A stretch of DNA of 7,940 bases from Deltaproteobacteria bacterium. Its GTDB lineage: Bacteria > Desulfobacterota > Syntrophia > Syntrophales > Fen-1087. The DNA lies in assembly GCA_026388595.1 (NCBI GenBank), contig JAPLJM010000034.1, positions 1 through 7,940 on the forward strand. Reading direction: 5' to 3'. Below are positions 7,248 through 7,940 of this stretch, piece by piece. Made by a program: the position numbers and the translations under genes. The stretch's first letter is position 1. The number at the start of each line of letters is the position of its first letter. Below the pieces are notes generated by a model, which saw only the letters and a list, made by a program, of their open reading frames with translations, ran no database searches and had not been told where the DNA came from.

Positions 7248-7391
7248 TCCGTCAGATTCGTATCCTGGCTTGCGGCGTTTTGTCGGCTCCCCCGTCCGGA
7301 CCGCCCGGACGGGATGGGATAAGACAGCATTTTTTCCGCTTACAGTTGCGGGGCAGCGCCGGATTTTCACCGGCTTCCGGATTCTGACAGA
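7248..7391 (-). promoter_or_regulatory. cobalamin (B12) riboswitch aptamer upstream of btuB
   Basis: Read on the minus strand, the core at 7376-7336 contains the conserved elements GGTGAAAATCCGG, GCTGCCCCGCAACTGTAAG, the hallmark of the cobalamin riboswitch. The B12-box follows at 7273-7249 (AAGCCAGGATAC, then TCTGACGG). The closing stem P1 is visible: TCTGTCAGA (7391-7383) pairs with TCTGACGGA (7256-7248) over nine base pairs, one of them G-U. A GCCGG/CCGGC hairpin (7374-7358) and a variable arm CCCGTCCG/CGGACGGG (7291-7313) are also well formed. The aptamer ends 44 bases before the btuB ATG. I see no terminator hairpin with a T-run in that interval, so control is probably at translation initiation, with corrinoid binding lowering expression of btuB and the coupled cbiR and tonB. 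Its 5' end overlaps the end of the ATPase gene by 25 bases. Confidence 0.93.
7291..7313 (-). repeat. perfect hairpin forming a variable arm of the riboswitch
   Basis: CCCGTCCG pairs with CGGACGGG over eight GC-rich base pairs (nine including the next G-C), closing a five-base loop. It lies between the conserved core and the B12-box, where cobalamin riboswitches carry their variable-length peripheral arm. It is therefore structural and not a transcription terminator; no T-run follows. Confidence 0.7.
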
Positions 7392-7940
7392 CTCTCTCTC
7401 CTTGGCGTTACCCTGGGCAGACCGGTCATCGGATGCCGGTCCACCGTCACCGGGGTTTTATAAACACTCTGAATATGGTCTTCCGTAATCACCTCGCCGG
7501 GACGTCCGTTTGCCTCAATCCGTCCCTCTTTCAGGAGAATGATCCGGTTGCAATACAGCGAAGCGAGATTGATATCATGTGTGACGGCGAGCACCGTCAA
7601 ACCCTGGTCGGTGTTCAACAGCTTGATAAGATTAAAAAATTCAACCTGATGCCGGATGTCCAGAAAAGCGGTGGGTTCGTCGAGGAGCATCAGTTGCGGC
7701 TCCTGGGCGAGCGCCCTTGCAATGAGAACCCGCTGCCGCTCACCGCCGCTCAGCCGGTTCATGCTCCGGCCGGCGAGGTACAGCGTTTCCGTCATTTCCA
7801 TGGCCCGATGCACGACGGCAAAATCCTTTTCCCCTTCAAAACGCCATTTTCCCAGATGAGGCGCCCGTCCCATGAGAACCACCTCTTGCACCGTAAAGGG
7901 AAAGATCATGGGAGATTCCTGGGGAACCACGGCAATGATT
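7367..7940 (-). CDS. btuD: ABC transporter ATP-binding protein, BtuD/FepC-like, C-terminal part (N-terminus beyond window)
   Basis: Cytoplasmic ATPase subunit of an importer for corrinoids or siderophores; it would power movement from periplasm to cytoplasm after BtuB uptake. The frame is open to the window edge; Walker A lies outside. Visible motifs: Q-loop AVVPQES (Gln codon 7919-7921), then PFTVQEVVLMGR, typical of the FepC/BtuD/HmuV group; ABC signature LSGGERQRV (from 7753); Walker B LMLLDEP (7693-7673) with catalytic Glu; D-loop AFLD; and H-loop VTHD (His at 7577-7579). All are intact, so the protein looks functional. The last codons, encoding LSESGSR, run into the B12 riboswitch, and the TGA stop (7367-7369) lies in a conserved aptamer hairpin loop. 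B12 specificity is inferred from location; the sequence alone would equally allow a heme or iron-siderophore transporter. Permease and binding-protein genes are presumably further upstream. Confidence 0.88.
   Translation of the reverse strand, partial: IIAVVPQESPMIFPFTVQEVVLMGRAPHLGKWRFEGEKDFAVVHRAMEMTETLYLAGRSMNRLSGGERQRVLIARALAQEPQLMLLDEPTAFLDIRHQVEFFNLIKLLNTDQGLTVLAVTHDINLASLYCNRIILLKEGRIEANGRPGEVITEDHIQSVYKTPVTVDRHPMTGLPRVTPRRESLSESGSR

Noticed and set aside
7291..7313. GC-rich perfect hairpin as an intrinsic terminator after the ATPase gene
   Set aside because: No T-run follows, and it lies exactly where the variable arm of the cobalamin aptamer belongs.
7205..7330. Extended N-terminus of the receptor starting at 7330
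   Set aside because: These codons coincide with conserved riboswitch structure, and the ATG at 7204 has a good ribosome site and begins a clear signal peptide.

Overview
The window reads as Gram-negative bacterial chromosome: it has a TonB-dependent outer-membrane receptor and a TonB protein. The style of the genes (a GT35 glucan phosphorylase beside a PAS histidine kinase and a LuxR-type regulator, fairly GC-rich coding) suggests a Desulfobacterota/Syntrophobacterales-like organism. That placement is an impression only; no marker gene fixes the taxonomy.

There are two convergent gene sets, separated by only 51 bases near position 3540. The plus-strand set (1-3514) holds the C-terminal part of an alpha-glucan phosphorylase, then a soluble two-PAS histidine kinase of the NarX/DegS type, then its NarL/FixJ-type response regulator. 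Kinase and regulator are 9 bases apart and clearly form one two-component pair. The phosphorylase lies 36 bases upstream and may share the transcript.

The minus-strand set (7940 down to 3566) is a corrinoid (vitamin B12) acquisition cluster. In transcription order it has: the C-terminal part of a BtuD/FepC-like ABC ATPase; a well-preserved cobalamin riboswitch; a BtuB-like TonB-dependent receptor with signal peptide and TonB box; an AP-endonuclease-2/TIM-barrel protein that I assign to the cobamide-remodelling phosphodiesterase CbiR; and a TonB-family energy transducer. The last three genes are tightly packed (overlapping starts and stops, including an ATGA junction), so the riboswitch probably controls all three. 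The inferred pathway is: the receptor captures corrinoids at the outer membrane, the dedicated TonB supplies energy, the ABC transporter moves them into the cytoplasm, and CbiR cleaves the nucleotide loop so that the cell can rebuild its preferred cobamide.

The most interesting points are the placement of a cytoplasmic remodelling enzyme between a receptor and its energy transducer under one B12 riboswitch, and the physical overlap of the riboswitch with the 3' end of the ATPase gene, whose stop codon sits inside a conserved aptamer hairpin.
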